Source: Psychrobacillus sp044762655 (lineage in GTDB: Bacteria; Bacillota; Bacilli; Bacillales_A; Planococcaceae). Taken from it: DNA of 64,000 bases. This document shows, one piece after another, positions 25,194 through 33,979 of the stretch. Each line of letters starts with the position of its first letter. The first letter of the stretch is position 1. The stretch lies in the NCBI RefSeq assembly GCF_044762655.1, contig NZ_JBIWER010000002.1, positions 868,001-932,000 on the forward strand. Reading direction: 5' to 3'. The notes beneath the pieces were generated by a model. That model made no database searches, had not been told where the DNA came from, and saw nothing but the letters and a program-made list of their open reading frames with translations. Position numbers and translations under genes: made by a program.

Positions 25194-25460
25194 TTGTCAA
25201 AAGGTGAAGTTGTCGATCAAAATAATCAAAATTCCGATACAGAAATTCATGCGGTACGTCGTGCTGTGATGGTCGCATTATTAACTACAATGGGCGATGC
25301 AATTTCAGTCACTTCCACAGTACTCAAATCAGAAGAAAATCATAAAGAACAACAAAATAAAATAGACGAACTAAAAAATATGATTCAACATCTCAACGAT
25401 TTAACTGAAAAAGTAAATAATCTTAATCAACGAATTTACAAGATCAAGGACATTGTGTAA
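25194..25460 (+). CDS. Small coiled-coil protein, paralogue 1 of 3
   Basis: 88 residues from a TTG start with TAGGAGGA upstream. An acidic, Asn-rich head is followed by a hydrophobic helix AVRRAVMVALLTTMGDAISVTS and a coiled coil (about residues 48-85) of heptads such as IDELKNMIQHLNDLTEKV. The two neighbours share the plan of alternating A/V..L.TxGD(A/V)I sequence and coiled coil. The tandem on the plus strand, with good ribosome sites, suggests one operon. No known family or function. Confidence 0.65.
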   Translation: MSKGEVVDQNNQNSDTEIHAVRRAVMVALLTTMGDAISVTSTVLKSEENHKEQQNKIDELKNMIQHLNDLTEKVNNLNQRIYKIKDIV

Positions 25461-25491
25461 TTATTTATTCATATTGGAGGCTACTTTCTAA

Positions 25492-25742
25492 ATGAACAAT
25501 AGTGAAAGTAATAATAATAAAAATAAAAATAAACAAAGTTCCAATTCATCTATTCGTGCAGCAGAGCTTGCTGTCCTCGGCGAACTATTCTCTACAGTCG
25601 GTGGTGTGATATCCACTAATCCGCTGTTCTAGCATTAGAAGAAGAACGACAAGAACAAAGTGAAAATAAAAATGTCTAGGAATAACTTGACTATTTAAAA
25701 TCTGAAATAGAAAAACTAAAAAAACTAGTCAATTACTCTTAA
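25492..25742 (+). pseudogene. Small coiled-coil protein, paralogue 2, frameshifted
   Basis: Starts at an ATG with TGGAGG upstream and reads ...IRAAELAVLGELFSTVGGVI, then reaches a premature TAG. One missing base near 25624 would restore LALEEERQEQ and the coiled coil YLKSEIEKLKKLVNYS. Further stop codons (GTC TAG GAA TAA) lie in that frame, so the gene is broken rather than misread once. Confidence 0.8.
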
Positions 25743-25806
25743 TTACGGTTACTTACTTATTTTTTACAGTTAATTAACAACATAATAAAATCAAGGATGT
25801 GTAAAA

Positions 25807-26070
25807 ATGAAAAATGATTTTCAAAAGGAGAATAATCCTGAATCACCAGAAATTTATGCAGCTAAACTCTCATTAGTTGGAACGACACTTTCTACATTAG
25901 GCGATGCTCTTCAGACAATCGCTGCTGGGATTACATTACAAGAATTAGAAAAAACAAATAATCAAAACTCCCAAAACCAAACGGACCAATCCAAAAAACT
26001 AGAAAGTATGCAAAAGCAAATTGATCAATTAACTAGAAAAATAGAAAGAATGGATCGTAGAAATAAGTAA
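25807..26070 (+). CDS. Small coiled-coil protein, paralogue 3 of 3
   Basis: 87 residues: head NNPESPEIYAAKLSLVGTT, then LSTLGDALQTIAAGI, a Gln/Asn-rich spacer, then the coiled coil LESMQKQIDQLTRKIERMDR. It shares (A)xxLxxLGDxxxT with the two upstream genes. The ribosome site is weak (AAGGATG). The triplet may have arisen by tandem duplication. Function unknown; an assembly or structural role is only a guess. Confidence 0.65.
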   Translation: MKNDFQKENNPESPEIYAAKLSLVGTTLSTLGDALQTIAAGITLQELEKTNNQNSQNQTDQSKKLESMQKQIDQLTRKIERMDRRNK

Positions 26071-26170
26071 ACATACTTTGGGATCAGGTTATTCATCTTC
26101 AACATAACATTTCAAGTTAGTTGAGAAAACAATATCACAATATTTGTCAAATTGGACCCTTAACAATATA

Positions 26171-26213
26171 GGCTACTGTCAGCCCTGTTCTGCTAAAGCA
26201 CCCGTTAATTGAA
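26171..26213 (-). repeat. attC-like element 25, right half
   Basis: Hairpin GGCTACTGTCAGCC, then TGCTAAAGCACCCGTTAATT; left arm absent. Confidence 0.65.
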
Positions 26214-26232
26214 GAAGAATTTCATTACTACA

Positions 26233-26682
26233 TTATTTGGTGTTATAAAGTTCAAATAATTTTTTCCCATCGCTTGTTCCGATGATAGTAGTAAGTGGAA
26301 CGAGATTAATAACCACGTTTAAGTAAGATACAAAAATAAAACTATCTAGATAGTTTCGAAAAACTCCAAATTCATATCCTGTAAACAAACCAAATACAAA
26401 TGCAGATAGAAAATTAAAGATTACCCCACCCAAGAAAAAGAATGCTTTCTGTGTATTACTAAATACCTCAATATTCTTAGGAACAACACATCCACCTACG
26501 AAATAAGCTTTCTTAATAGCAAATGCGTTTTTCTTCCATAATATCTCTCCATTTCCTATCGCAAATTCACTTATTTCTCCTCCAAATAACTTAACAAAAA
26601 AAGCGTGACCTGATTCGTGAATTAGTGCAATAAAAGGAAAAATAAATAAAGCAATGATTACGAAATTTATTAAAAAGTCCAT
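26233..26682 (-). CDS. Site-2-protease-like (M50) metallopeptidase
   Basis: 149 residues, shorter than RseP or SpoIVFB. HESGH (about residue 23) inside the first membrane helix provides two zinc ligands and the catalytic Glu. The second conserved site, NLVPLTTIIGTSDGKKL (about residue 127), carries the N-x-P-x(n)-DG pattern with the third ligand. Three to four helices are predicted and no PDZ domain is present. It should cut proteins within the membrane; the substrate is unknown. AAGGGGGGG precedes the ATG. Confidence 0.82.
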   Translation of the reverse strand: MDFLINFVIIALFIFPFIALIHESGHAFFVKLFGGEISEFAIGNGEILWKKNAFAIKKAYFVGGCVVPKNIEVFSNTQKAFFFLGGVIFNFLSAFVFGLFTGYEFGVFRNYLDSFIFVSYLNVVINLVPLTTIIGTSDGKKLFELYNTK

Positions 26683-26742
26683 CTTTCACCCCCCCTTTAT
26701 GATATCTACGAAAATGGGGGAAGAACGTTTCATATTTTATTA

Positions 26743-26815
26743 AACAAACCTACAGCTTTAATTGAAGAAGAAAAAAGGCTTTACTCCTTCTGGAAGTAAA
26801 GCACCCGTTAGTTTA
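26743..26815 (-). repeat. attC-like element 26, T core
   Basis: Left arm AACAAACCTACAGCTTTAATT; core GGCTTTACTCCTTCTGGAAG. Confidence 0.9.
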
Positions 26816-27211
26816 ATAATATTAGTAACACAAAATTGCTACTGTAAAACTTGGAATTGCCATCAAAGCTGAACTAAAACTAACATTATTTTTTTGATTT
26901 CTACCTTCGACTAATTAAGTTGCATAATCCAATTCCACCTTTAAAAGTAGTAACCATTTCAATGTCCCATATCACAATAGATGCTAAGACAACCATCAGC
27001 TTGACCTAACCTTTGCTCTCTATAGTCTGATTTACTGTCATCTCAATGCAATAGAGCAATTACGAAATTATCAGCGGGTGAATAAGGGAAAACAGCTTGT
27101 ACGGGGGGAACCTGTTACTTTTCCTACATGTTCAAACGAATGTAAAACAAAGGGACGATTCTCGATTCAAAAAATTAAAACGTCCCCTGATTCCTAACAT
27201 AGCTTATCATT
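26816..27211. other. Intergenic region with small remnant
   Basis: On the minus strand, about 26930-27005 reads MVVLASIVIWDIEMVTTF..., which may be a gene remnant; otherwise nothing is recognised until the terminator. Confidence 0.35.
27152..27186 (-). terminator. Possible terminator of the oxidoreductase gene
   Basis: GGGACG...CGTCCC with a long loop, followed on the minus strand by TTTGTTTT. The stem is short. Confidence 0.4.
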
Positions 27212-28177
27212 TTATGGTATTAATAATATTTTCCCCTTGCTTTTGCGGCTTTCTAGAAAACGATGCGCTTTGTGGCCATCTCGCAATGCAAATACCGCAG
27301 GCTCAGATACCGTAACTTTCCCCTCTTCTATCCAGCGGAATAACTCGGATGAACGGGCTACTCGTTCTTCTGGGGAAGTAAGGACATTCCAAAGATCACC
27401 ACCAGTCAAAGTCTTTGACGTATCCATCAACATTCTTGGGTCAACCGGAGATGGGTCTCCTCCTGCCATTCCATAAAAAACGACCGTCCCACCAATGCGA
27501 GTTGCTGTAAAACTATCCTCGAGCGTGGAGCCTACTGAATCATAGACTACATCCACACCTTTTGCATTTGTTACCTCTAAAACTTTTCCCTTCCAATCAT
27601 CCGAGTATATGAAAACCTGATCTGCCCCAGCTTTCTTAGCTGCGGACGCCTTCTCCACAGAGGAAGTTAAGCCAATGACCCTTGCACCAAGGAGTTTTGC
27701 AATTTGGACGAGCAACTGTCCAACGCCCCCTGCCGCTGCATGAACTAGAATTACATCATTCTCCTTAACCGCATAACTATCTTTTGTTAAATAGTGAGCA
27801 GTCAAGCCTTGTAACAACACGGAAGCCGCATCTTCAAATGAAATAGTCTCTGGAAGAAGAATTGCCTTTTCCATCGGAACAGCTACTTGTTCCGCGTTAG
27901 AATGTGGGACATCAGCAAATGCAACATGGTCGCCAACACTTATTCCTTGGACATTAACTCCCGTCTTTTCAACGACTCCGGCCCCTTCATAACCTAAAAT
28001 AAATGGGGCAATTCCTGTAAGATGATAGTTCCCTTTTCTTCTATATATATCTGCAAAATTCAATCCAATTGCTTTCATCCTTACTAATATTTCATCAGGT
28101 CCGATAACCGGATCCGCAATTTCAAGATATTCTAGTACTTCCGGTCCTCCGAATGTATTAAATACAAGTGCTTTCAA
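27212..28177 (-). CDS. Quinone oxidoreductase-like Zn-independent MDR
   Basis: 321 residues of the medium-chain dehydrogenase/reductase family. The N-terminal catalytic domain has GLNFADIYRRKGNY and LGYEGAGVVE; the NADP-binding motif is HAAAGGVGQLLVQIAKLLGA (about residue 145). No catalytic-zinc Cys/His set is seen, as expected for the quinone oxidoreductase (Qor) branch, which reduces quinones or enones. GGAGGCAG precedes the ATG. It has no element at either end and higher GC than its neighbours, so it looks like resident DNA inside the array. Confidence 0.9.
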   Translation of the reverse strand: MKALVFNTFGGPEVLEYLEIADPVIGPDEILVRMKAIGLNFADIYRRKGNYHLTGIAPFILGYEGAGVVEKTGVNVQGISVGDHVAFADVPHSNAEQVAVPMEKAILLPETISFEDAASVLLQGLTAHYLTKDSYAVKENDVILVHAAAGGVGQLLVQIAKLLGARVIGLTSSVEKASAAKKAGADQVFIYSDDWKGKVLEVTNAKGVDVVYDSVGSTLEDSFTATRIGGTVVFYGMAGGDPSPVDPRMLMDTSKTLTGGDLWNVLTSPEERVARSSELFRWIEEGKVTVSEPAVFALRDGHKAHRFLESRKSKGKILLIP

Positions 28178-28362
28178 ATCAACTGCCTCCTCTTATATAT
28201 TTTTCTATACATTTTAAATTATGATTGGAAATGCAAATCAGTTTCTCTTCTTTTGGATGGGTAGGGTGATAGATAAAAACTGCACTTACTTATGGTACGG
28301 TTCACCACAATTATCCTTAACTAATTTACTTAGTATAAGTCAGCAATTCTTCCTTCGCAATA

Positions 28363-28399
28363 TGGCCCGATTGTTGAATAAGAGCTAAAGACGATTCTT
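28363..28399 (-). repeat. Repeat D, copy 2
   Basis: GGCCCGATTGTTGAATAAGA...; divergent copy directly left of element 27. Confidence 0.5.
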
Positions 28400-28400
28400 C

Positions 28401-28473
28401 CACTAAACTGCTGCTTTAGTTCAATAAGAAAAAAGGTTTTACTCCTTCTTGAAGTAAAGCACCCGCTAGTGCA
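28401..28473 (-). repeat. attC-like element 27, T core
   Basis: Full copy with right arm GCACCCGCTAGTGCAA. CTA at 28466-28468 is the stop codon of the next gene. Confidence 0.92.
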
Positions 28474-29377
28474 ATAAAAAATTATATTTTAACGCTTTTC
28501 TTTCAGTTTCGTAGCCATTAAGGATTTCTTTTATAATATTAAATGATTCTTCTGCGATATTTTTGTTAGATTGTTTATTATAATTGTAGGTTATTAAAGC
28601 CTTCCATAAAGCCCAACCCCTAGCTCTATTCCAAGTTCCTGCATCAAAATTCAATGCATTCTTAAATCTCTTTCTGCTACTATCATCAAAAAAAGTCCAC
28701 GCCATTGCAGCATCACAAGAAGGGTCCCCTACACCTAATATTCCAAAATCAATAACCGCACACAATTTACCATTTTTAATTAATATATTTCCTGGTGCTA
28801 TGTCACCGTGGACCCAAACTGGTTCACCAGCCCATTGTGATGCTAATGCCAACTCCCAAATTTCATTCAATAAGTGTTTATTAAAGGTATTTATATTATT
28901 AATGGCTTCTCTACACTCAATATCGTATACACCAATATCCCCGCCTCTATAAAAATTATGTTCTCCAGCTAAGGGACCTCCACTTGCATCAATTGATTGT
29001 AACTCAACTAAAAATTTACCCAAATCATTTGCAAATTGATTAATATCATCTATATTTTCTAAAGTTAATGTCTCTCCATCCAACCATTTGTTAACAGACC
29101 AAGGATATGGGTAATTCTCACTTGGTTCTCCTTTAGCTAATGGTTCAGATATTGGTGTAGAAAGATGCCTAGCTAAGAGTGGCAACCATTCTTGTTCTTT
29201 TTCAACTTGGGGTACATAGGCTTTATCACTTGGCAACCTAACGCTCATACTTTTACCTAAGTGAAAAGTTCTATTATCATTACCCCCTTTTTTAACAGGC
29301 TTTATTTCCAAATTAGACCACTTTGGAAATTGTCTATTTATTAACTTCGAAACTAAATCTACGTCGATTTTTATCAT
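28466..29377 (-). CDS. APH-family phosphotransferase
   Basis: 303 residues, a common length for Bacillus APH-type proteins. The N-lobe has GGNDNRTFHLGKSMSVRLPS; the catalytic loop is VWVHGDIAPGNILI (about residue 190) and the metal site LCAVIDFGILGVGDPSCDAAMAW. It phosphorylates a small molecule; a relation to macrolide or aminoglycoside kinases is possible but unproven. GGGAGAAA precedes the ATG. Its TAG stop is formed by the element's CTAGCGGG core (minus-strand reading), so gene and element are fused end to end. Confidence 0.87.
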   Translation of the reverse strand: MIKIDVDLVSKLINRQFPKWSNLEIKPVKKGGNDNRTFHLGKSMSVRLPSDKAYVPQVEKEQEWLPLLARHLSTPISEPLAKGEPSENYPYPWSVNKWLDGETLTLENIDDINQFANDLGKFLVELQSIDASGGPLAGEHNFYRGGDIGVYDIECREAINNINTFNKHLLNEIWELALASQWAGEPVWVHGDIAPGNILIKNGKLCAVIDFGILGVGDPSCDAAMAWTFFDDSSRKRFKNALNFDAGTWNRARGWALWKALITYNYNKQSNKNIAEESFNIIKEILNGYETERKALKYNFLLH

Positions 29378-29495
29378 TTAATTTCTCCCTATAATTTTAT
29401 TTATTCATCACCCAAAACCCGGTTACAGTTACAGTTACAAATTTATTTAATAAACGCATCCTCATCAACCCCTTAATGTTTTGAATAGTCTTCCT

Positions 29496-30050
29496 CTACT
29501 CCCTCTTTAACTTTAAACCCGCAGTTATAAACCCAGCCCCTGTTAAAATGGATCCAATTAATTCAATAATCTCCTGACCATTCCCTAAGAAACTGGCTCC
29601 AGCAAATACAATGTTACCTAGCAAAAATAAATATCCTGAAATAGATGGTAAAACCTTCTCACGAATGATTGATATCCCTAATAAGAACATTCCTAAGACA
29701 AATAGCAACGGCCCAAAAGTGTAAATGGGCTCCGTGACAGAGGTGCTAAATACCATTTCAACTTCTTCGCCAGAAGCGAGTGCTATTTCGACATAGACAA
29801 TCGCAGTTACGATGATATTGCCAATAATCCCTAAGATCATAGCTACAAAACCTAATAATTTGTTGGGATTTCCATGACTATATAAGCCGAAAAAAGCAAA
29901 AACCAATAATAGATGGGCAGCAAAAACTAATGAACTCCCTATTGTTGAGCCGTTTGGATCTGCTCCAATATTGAGGGAATGTGCGACTATAAGAAGAATT
30001 CCTGAAATGACAGATGTATAACTTCCTAGCCGTTTAATTAATTGATTCAT
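29496..30050 (-). CDS. Multi-pass membrane protein, unknown
   Basis: 184 residues with six hydrophobic helices (about 15-30, 40-57, 65-88, 110-127, 137-155, 160-180). Motifs such as SGILLIVAHSLN and GLYSHGNPNKLLGF resemble DUF-type four- to six-helix proteins of Bacillus, without known function. AAGGAGAC precedes the ATG. Unlike most genes here, its stop is not next to an element on the left. Confidence 0.6.
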   Translation of the reverse strand: MNQLIKRLGSYTSVISGILLIVAHSLNIGADPNGSTIGSSLVFAAHLLLVFAFFGLYSHGNPNKLLGFVAMILGIIGNIIVTAIVYVEIALASGEEVEMVFSTSVTEPIYTFGPLLFVLGMFLLGISIIREKVLPSISGYLFLLGNIVFAGASFLGNGQEIIELIGSILTGAGFITAGLKLKRE

Positions 30051-30242
30051 AAATTCTTTGTCTCCTTGATTTTATATTCTAGGGATTAAGCAATGGTTGT
30101 AGAAGATATCAAACCGAATATAGCGTGTACAAGAATGAGTGGAACGAATCTGCACGTCTAAATGGTATGTTGACCTTAAGGACAGTTAGTAAACGATTTT
30201 TGGGAATATTATTCTATCTCCCTTGGTCCTTTTTAGATTCTT

Positions 30243-30310
30243 AATCTAATCTGCTAAATTAGTTCAAGAAAAAGTGCCACCCCCAGCCTTGAAGTATAGC
30301 ATCCCTTTTG
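30243..30310 (-). repeat. attC-like element 28, T-like core, worn
   Basis: TCTAATCTGCTAAATTAGTTC left arm; GTGCCACCCCCAGCCTTGAAG core; GTATAGCATCCC right arm. Confidence 0.75.
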
Positions 30311-30316
30311 TCCAAT

Positions 30317-30360
30317 AATTTACATATATTAACTTATTCGCCACAATCGCAAAAAAACCT
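30317..30360 (-). repeat. Repeat C, copy 1 (promoter-like)
   Basis: ATTTACATATATTAACTTAT, then TCGCCACAATCGCAAAA. Read on the minus strand it gives TTGCGATTG...TTAATATATG, which could act as a promoter. Copies at 43204, 51251 and 55919. Confidence 0.7.
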
Positions 30361-30368
30361 TCTTATTG

Positions 30369-30457
30369 AACTAACCTGCCCCGTTAGTTCAATAAGAAAA
30401 GTGATTCACTCCTTCTTAAAGTAAAGCACCCTTTACCTTAAGTAAAACCTTTCACAT
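30369..30457 (-). repeat. attC-like element 29, T-like core with L tail
   Basis: Perfect 13-bp left-arm hairpin (CTTATTGAACTAA/TTAGTTCAATAAG including flanks); right arm GCACCCTTTACC followed by TTAAGTAAAACCTTTCACAT. Confidence 0.88.
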
Positions 30458-30490
30458 TCATAGTTATATAAGAATGTTTGTAGATAAAGA

Positions 30491-31134
30491 CTACAACATT
30501 CCCCAAAATAAATTGGTTTGTGCGGTAAGGAAGAGAATAATTAGTCCTATGGAAAGCACTTTGATTATTTGTTTTTGAGAATGATATAAAACAAAAATCG
30601 TAGCAATCTAAAGTAGAAATTCCAATATATTTCTAATATCAAAATACCAAAACCCAAAAGTAAAAGCCTGTCTTGAAATAAACACAAATATTATAGATGA
30701 AATAGAAATAGCAATTATACCTGTCCCTTTTGCATACCAAGATACAAAAGCCAAAAATGGTGAAATACAAGTCATTATAATCCAAATCATCATATAAGAT
30801 TTAGGAAAAAAACCAGCTACCAGAACTGTGTATAGATAATAGCTACCTACCATACCTACGAAAAACAAAAAAACATTTACAGCAGACAGAACAGGCGATT
30901 TACTATATACAGATATAACTACCGCAAGGAAAATCCAAACCCCATGCGAGAAAAAAAGTTCCTTAAATCAAATATTTCGAGAAGATAAGGTAAATATTTA
31001 CTTGGGGTTGTATCAAGCACCTTGGAAACAACGCCTAAAATAACTCCTGCGATAAATATTAAAGTCGAATATAAAAACTTCTTTGATAGCGATATTTTCA
31101 TTGCTCTACGAATCTCATTTAAAAAGTCTATCAT
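30491..31134 (-). pseudogene. Broken multi-pass membrane protein gene
   Basis: Two open pieces and a third beyond them fit one protein: MKISLSKKFLYSTLIFIAG... up to a frameshift near 30940 (one T short, where MGFWIFLAVVISVY is expected), then LFFVGMVGSYYLY...RNILEFLL up to a TAG at 30608-30610 (probably a mutated Trp TGG), then IATIFVLYHSQKQIIKVLS...LFWGML with a stop at 30491. About five helices in all. The original function is unknown. Confidence 0.75.
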
Positions 31135-31201
31135 TTATTCTCTCCCAAATATAAAAAATCTCTTAAAAATGAAGTTTACAGAATCATAGTATAAAGTCCA
31201 A

Positions 31202-31237
31202 AAAACCATACGAAGTTATTTTTCACTTCGCATGGTT
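31202..31237 (-). terminator. Intrinsic terminator of the MFS gene
   Basis: AAACCATACGAAGT/ACTTCGCATGGTTT stem; the minus strand continues TTTTTTGG. Confidence 0.75.
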
Positions 31238-31391
31238 TCTCTTTCTCGGCATTATCTCACAGTTCTATGTTTGTTTCTCCCCGATTACCCATATACACAC
31301 TGGAATATGTTCTGCCACGCTAAATTTGTTGACATTACACCAGGATGGGGTATTGATTAACTTACACTCCATTATTCCATAAGCAAATCCG

Positions 31392-31455
31392 ACCAGTTAA
31401 GTAAACCGGTTATTTAACTAAAGCACCCATTGTTTAAGTACATTTATTCACAAAG
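31392..31455 (-). repeat. attC-like element 30, right half with L tail
   Basis: ACCAGTTAAGTAAACCGGT hairpin, then AACTAAAGCACCCATTG and TTTAAGTACATTTATTCACA. Confidence 0.7.
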
Positions 31456-31577
31456 TTTCCTTTTTACATTGGACGTAGAAGAAAAGTGAAGCTCATTTAT
31501 ACTGCCTATTGATCGCGAAATTAAATAACCCTTTTTACAAGTATCTCCTCAAAAGATTGTATCATTAAACAATCTTG

Positions 31578-32873
31578 CTAACTTTTACCTCCACGAGACC
31601 ATATGACCACTGGAATTAGTAATAAGGATATAATCGCTCCAACCAATGATAATGTTGGATAACTAGAAACTGATACAATGATTCCAGACATTGCCCCACC
31701 AGCAGCCCCTGACAACGCAATCAAAACATCCACTGTACCTTGCGTTTTAGCACGTGTGGAAGTTTCAGTGGAATCAACTATAAGTGCAGTACCACTTATC
31801 AACCCAAAATTCCATCCTATTCCAAGTAAAGATAGAGCCATTACTAGAAGGATCATAGAATCTCCTGGTGCAAAAGCGGCTATTATTCCTGCCAGAAGCA
31901 ACGTAGTTCCAGCAGCAATAGCCATCACAGTACGCCCCAACTTATCAACAAGTATACCTGTAACCAGTGAAGGCAGATACATGGCACCTATATGAAAACC
32001 AATAACCAGTCCTACTTCTCCCAAACCATGTCCATGATGAATCATATGAACTGGTGTCATTGTCATAATAGCCACCATTACAATTTGAGTTAGGACCATA
32101 ATTGTTGCACCAACGATTATACCTCTTTTATTTTCTGTTTGTTCAATTGTTGTCATTTGTCCATTATTACTAGGTTCTTGGTTGGTCACTTCTATCATTT
32201 TAGCTATAACGAACGGATCTGGACGAAGCATTATGAAAAGGAAAACACCTGCTAAGATATATGCTGCCGCTGCTAAAATAAATGGACCAGCAAGTGATGG
32301 AATACCAACAGAAAGAGCAAAATTCCCCATTACATTCACTAAGTTTGGGCCTGCCACTGCGCCAAATGTTGTAAAAACCATCGTCATACTAATAGCTGTC
32401 GCTCGCTGTTTACTATTTGCTAAGTCCGTACCAGCATAACGGGCTTGTAAATTGGTTGCTGTCCCAGCACCATAAACCAGTAGGGAAGCAAATAATAGTA
32501 AAATACTATTTATTATTGCTGCAATTATCACTCCAATAGCTCCAAGTCCACCTATTATAAAACCCGTTGCCAGACCTGTCCGACGTCCAAACGCTTGCGA
32601 GAGTCTCCCAACAAATAATGCTGCTCCTGCTGACCCTAAAGTTAGTAAAGCTGAAGGAAGTCCAGCATACGCATCCGTACCGAGCATTTGTTGTGCAAGA
32701 AGTGCCCCCACTGTTACACCTGCTGCTAAACCTGCACCTCCAAAAATTTGTGAAATACTTACTACGAACAACGTACGCTTGTATAACGTTTTTTGCTTTT
32801 CTGGTGAATGAATGTAGCTTTGTAAAGAAGCTGTTTGGCCTTCTAAAGCTTCTTCCTTATCTTTGGGTATCAT
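31578..32873 (-). CDS. Major facilitator superfamily transporter
   Basis: 431 residues with 12 predicted helices and the MFS loop signature GRLSQAFGRRTGLATG between helices 2 and 3, repeated as GILVDKLGRTVMAIAAG between helices 8 and 9. Helix 5 carries GAVAGPNLVNVMG, near the drug-exporter motif C. It probably exports drugs or metabolites with proton antiport. It lies in the array but is followed by its own terminator. AAAGGTAGG precedes the ATG. Confidence 0.9.
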   Translation of the reverse strand: MIPKDKEEALEGQTASLQSYIHSPEKQKTLYKRTLFVVSISQIFGGAGLAAGVTVGALLAQQMLGTDAYAGLPSALLTLGSAGAALFVGRLSQAFGRRTGLATGFIIGGLGAIGVIIAAIINSILLLFASLLVYGAGTATNLQARYAGTDLANSKQRATAISMTMVFTTFGAVAGPNLVNVMGNFALSVGIPSLAGPFILAAAAYILAGVFLFIMLRPDPFVIAKMIEVTNQEPSNNGQMTTIEQTENKRGIIVGATIMVLTQIVMVAIMTMTPVHMIHHGHGLGEVGLVIGFHIGAMYLPSLVTGILVDKLGRTVMAIAAGTTLLLAGIIAAFAPGDSMILLVMALSLLGIGWNFGLISGTALIVDSTETSTRAKTQGTVDVLIALSGAAGGAMSGIIVSVSSYPTLSLVGAIISLLLIPVVIWSRGGKS

Positions 32874-33027
32874 AATTTAAACCTACCTTTCTACAAATCT
32901 AATTCTATATCTAATAACCCTTCAACAAGATTTGATTCATCATATCACGCACAAAAAAACCACACAATTTTATCATTGTATGGCAAACAATGTAAGGTAA
33001 GAACGTTAAGTAACTGTTTAAGGATAA
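32874..33027. other. Upstream region of the MFS gene
   Basis: No gene seen; AT-rich. Confidence 0.4.
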
Positions 33028-33212
33028 TCAATCCTTGCTCAAGCTCTTCGCGCGTTTTTGGGGCACCACAAATTCAACCCTTAAAGGTATCCTGTTTTCC
33101 TCGTATCCAACAGATAAATCGGATAGAGCAAGCGTAGAGTAAGATAAAATTCCTACTTGCCAAATAGTACGAAAGTCAAAATTATAGAAACAACGATATA
33201 TAATCTTCTCAC
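33028..33212 (-). pseudogene. Broken gene for a small exported protein
   Basis: GTG start with AAAGGTGGTGGGAA in front, signal-like MRRLYIVVSIILTFVLFGK, then TAG. In the next frame a protein-like stretch continues: VGILSYSTLALSDLSVGYEE..., to LSKD and a stop. This fits one frameshifted gene for a small secreted or anchored protein. No family recognised. Confidence 0.45.
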
Positions 33213-33271
33213 CGTTCCCACCACCTTTTACGATTATACGGAATCCTAGTCGGTTTGTTTCATACTTATTG

Positions 33272-33341
33272 AACTAAACTGCCGCTTTTAAGAAGAAAAA
33301 AGGCTTTACTCCTTCTTGAAGTAAAGCACCCGTTAGTTGAA
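33272..33341 (-). repeat. attC-like element 31, T core
   Basis: Left arm lacks the TTAGTT half (GCCGCTTTTAAGAAG); the rest is intact. Confidence 0.9.
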
Positions 33342-33427
33342 CATGCACCTTCTCTTTTATTACACATTATCTTCGTAATGCTCATCATAGTATAGTTTTC
33401 TTCATACGATTACTTGAGGTGAATAAA

Positions 33428-33562
33428 ATGGAATTACTTTCTGAAAAGGATGCATTGAACTGGATACTTTATGTTCTTTACTTCGGATTTCCTATACTAA
33501 TAGTAATAAATTTAGGTGTATTAATAACTTTAATCCAATTAAAGAGAAGAAATAAAAGATAA
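33428..33562 (+). CDS. 44-residue single-helix membrane protein
   Basis: ATG with GAGGTGA upstream. The product is MELLSEKDALNWILY, then a helix (about residues 12-36) ending in LIQLKRRNKR. It is a small plus-strand gene with a good ribosome site. The acidic head and basic tail suggest an N-outside orientation. Possible roles include a toxin-like or regulatory micropeptide, but nothing in the sequence decides this. Confidence 0.5.
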   Translation: MELLSEKDALNWILYVLYFGFPILIVINLGVLITLIQLKRRNKR

Positions 33563-33619
33563 AATATAACCCTAAAGTAACAGAGTAATTGTTCCTTCTT
33601 TTTTTGAACACTAATTTTA

Positions 33620-33706
33620 ACCCCGTATTAATTGCGTCACATTTTTTATCAAATGCGACATAAAAAATCCCCTTCGCTTATCGTAGGAAAGCACCCGTTA
33701 GCTTAA
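33620..33706 (-). repeat. attC-like element 32, unusual core
   Basis: Left arm TTTTAACCCCGTATTAATT, hairpin GCGTCAC...AAATGCGAC, right arm GGAAAGCACCCGTTAGCTTAA. TTA at 33703-33705 is the stop of the next gene. Confidence 0.75.
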
Positions 33707-33867
33707 GAAGAACAGCGACGCTTATTAGACAATCGCGCCCTTTTGTTGAAGATAAAAAAAAGTGCCAAAATCTTTGGTATCCAAAATATAGAGATATAGA
33801 AATTATTAAACCTAAATGTCATAAAAATAATTAATGTCGCACAAATACTTACTAATACAACTGCCAT
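33703..33867 (-). CDS. 54-residue membrane protein, element-derived end
   Basis: ATG with AGAGGG five bases upstream. Two hydrophobic stretches (residues 2-20 and 25-40), then a basic tail KRARLSNKRRCSS. The tail is read through repeat E (33711-33748) and the TAA stop comes from element 32, so the C-terminus looks recombined. Function unknown. Confidence 0.5.
   Translation of the reverse strand: MAVVLVSICATLIIFMTFRFNNFYISIFWIPKILALFFIFNKRARLSNKRRCSS
33711..33748 (-). repeat. Repeat E copy
   Basis: GCGACGCTTATTAGACAATC, then GCGCCCTTTTGTTGAA; best-preserved copy, here inside a coding frame. Confidence 0.55.
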
Positions 33868-33910
33868 AACAACCCTCTTTCACTTCTGAATTCTCTAAAA
33901 AACCTTTATT

Positions 33911-33932
33911 AATGATCCTGCCCGTTAACTTA
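33911..33932 (-). repeat. attC-like element 33, left-arm trace
   Basis: AATGATCCTGCCCGTTAACTT only. Confidence 0.4.
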
Positions 33933-33979
33933 TTACCAATTATTTCAAATCCTCATCATTTACACAATACGTTATTCCA

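Larger units (their letters stand above)
30051..30490. other. Array DNA without an intact gene
   Basis: Holds elements 28 and 29 with repeat C between them. Confidence 0.6.
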
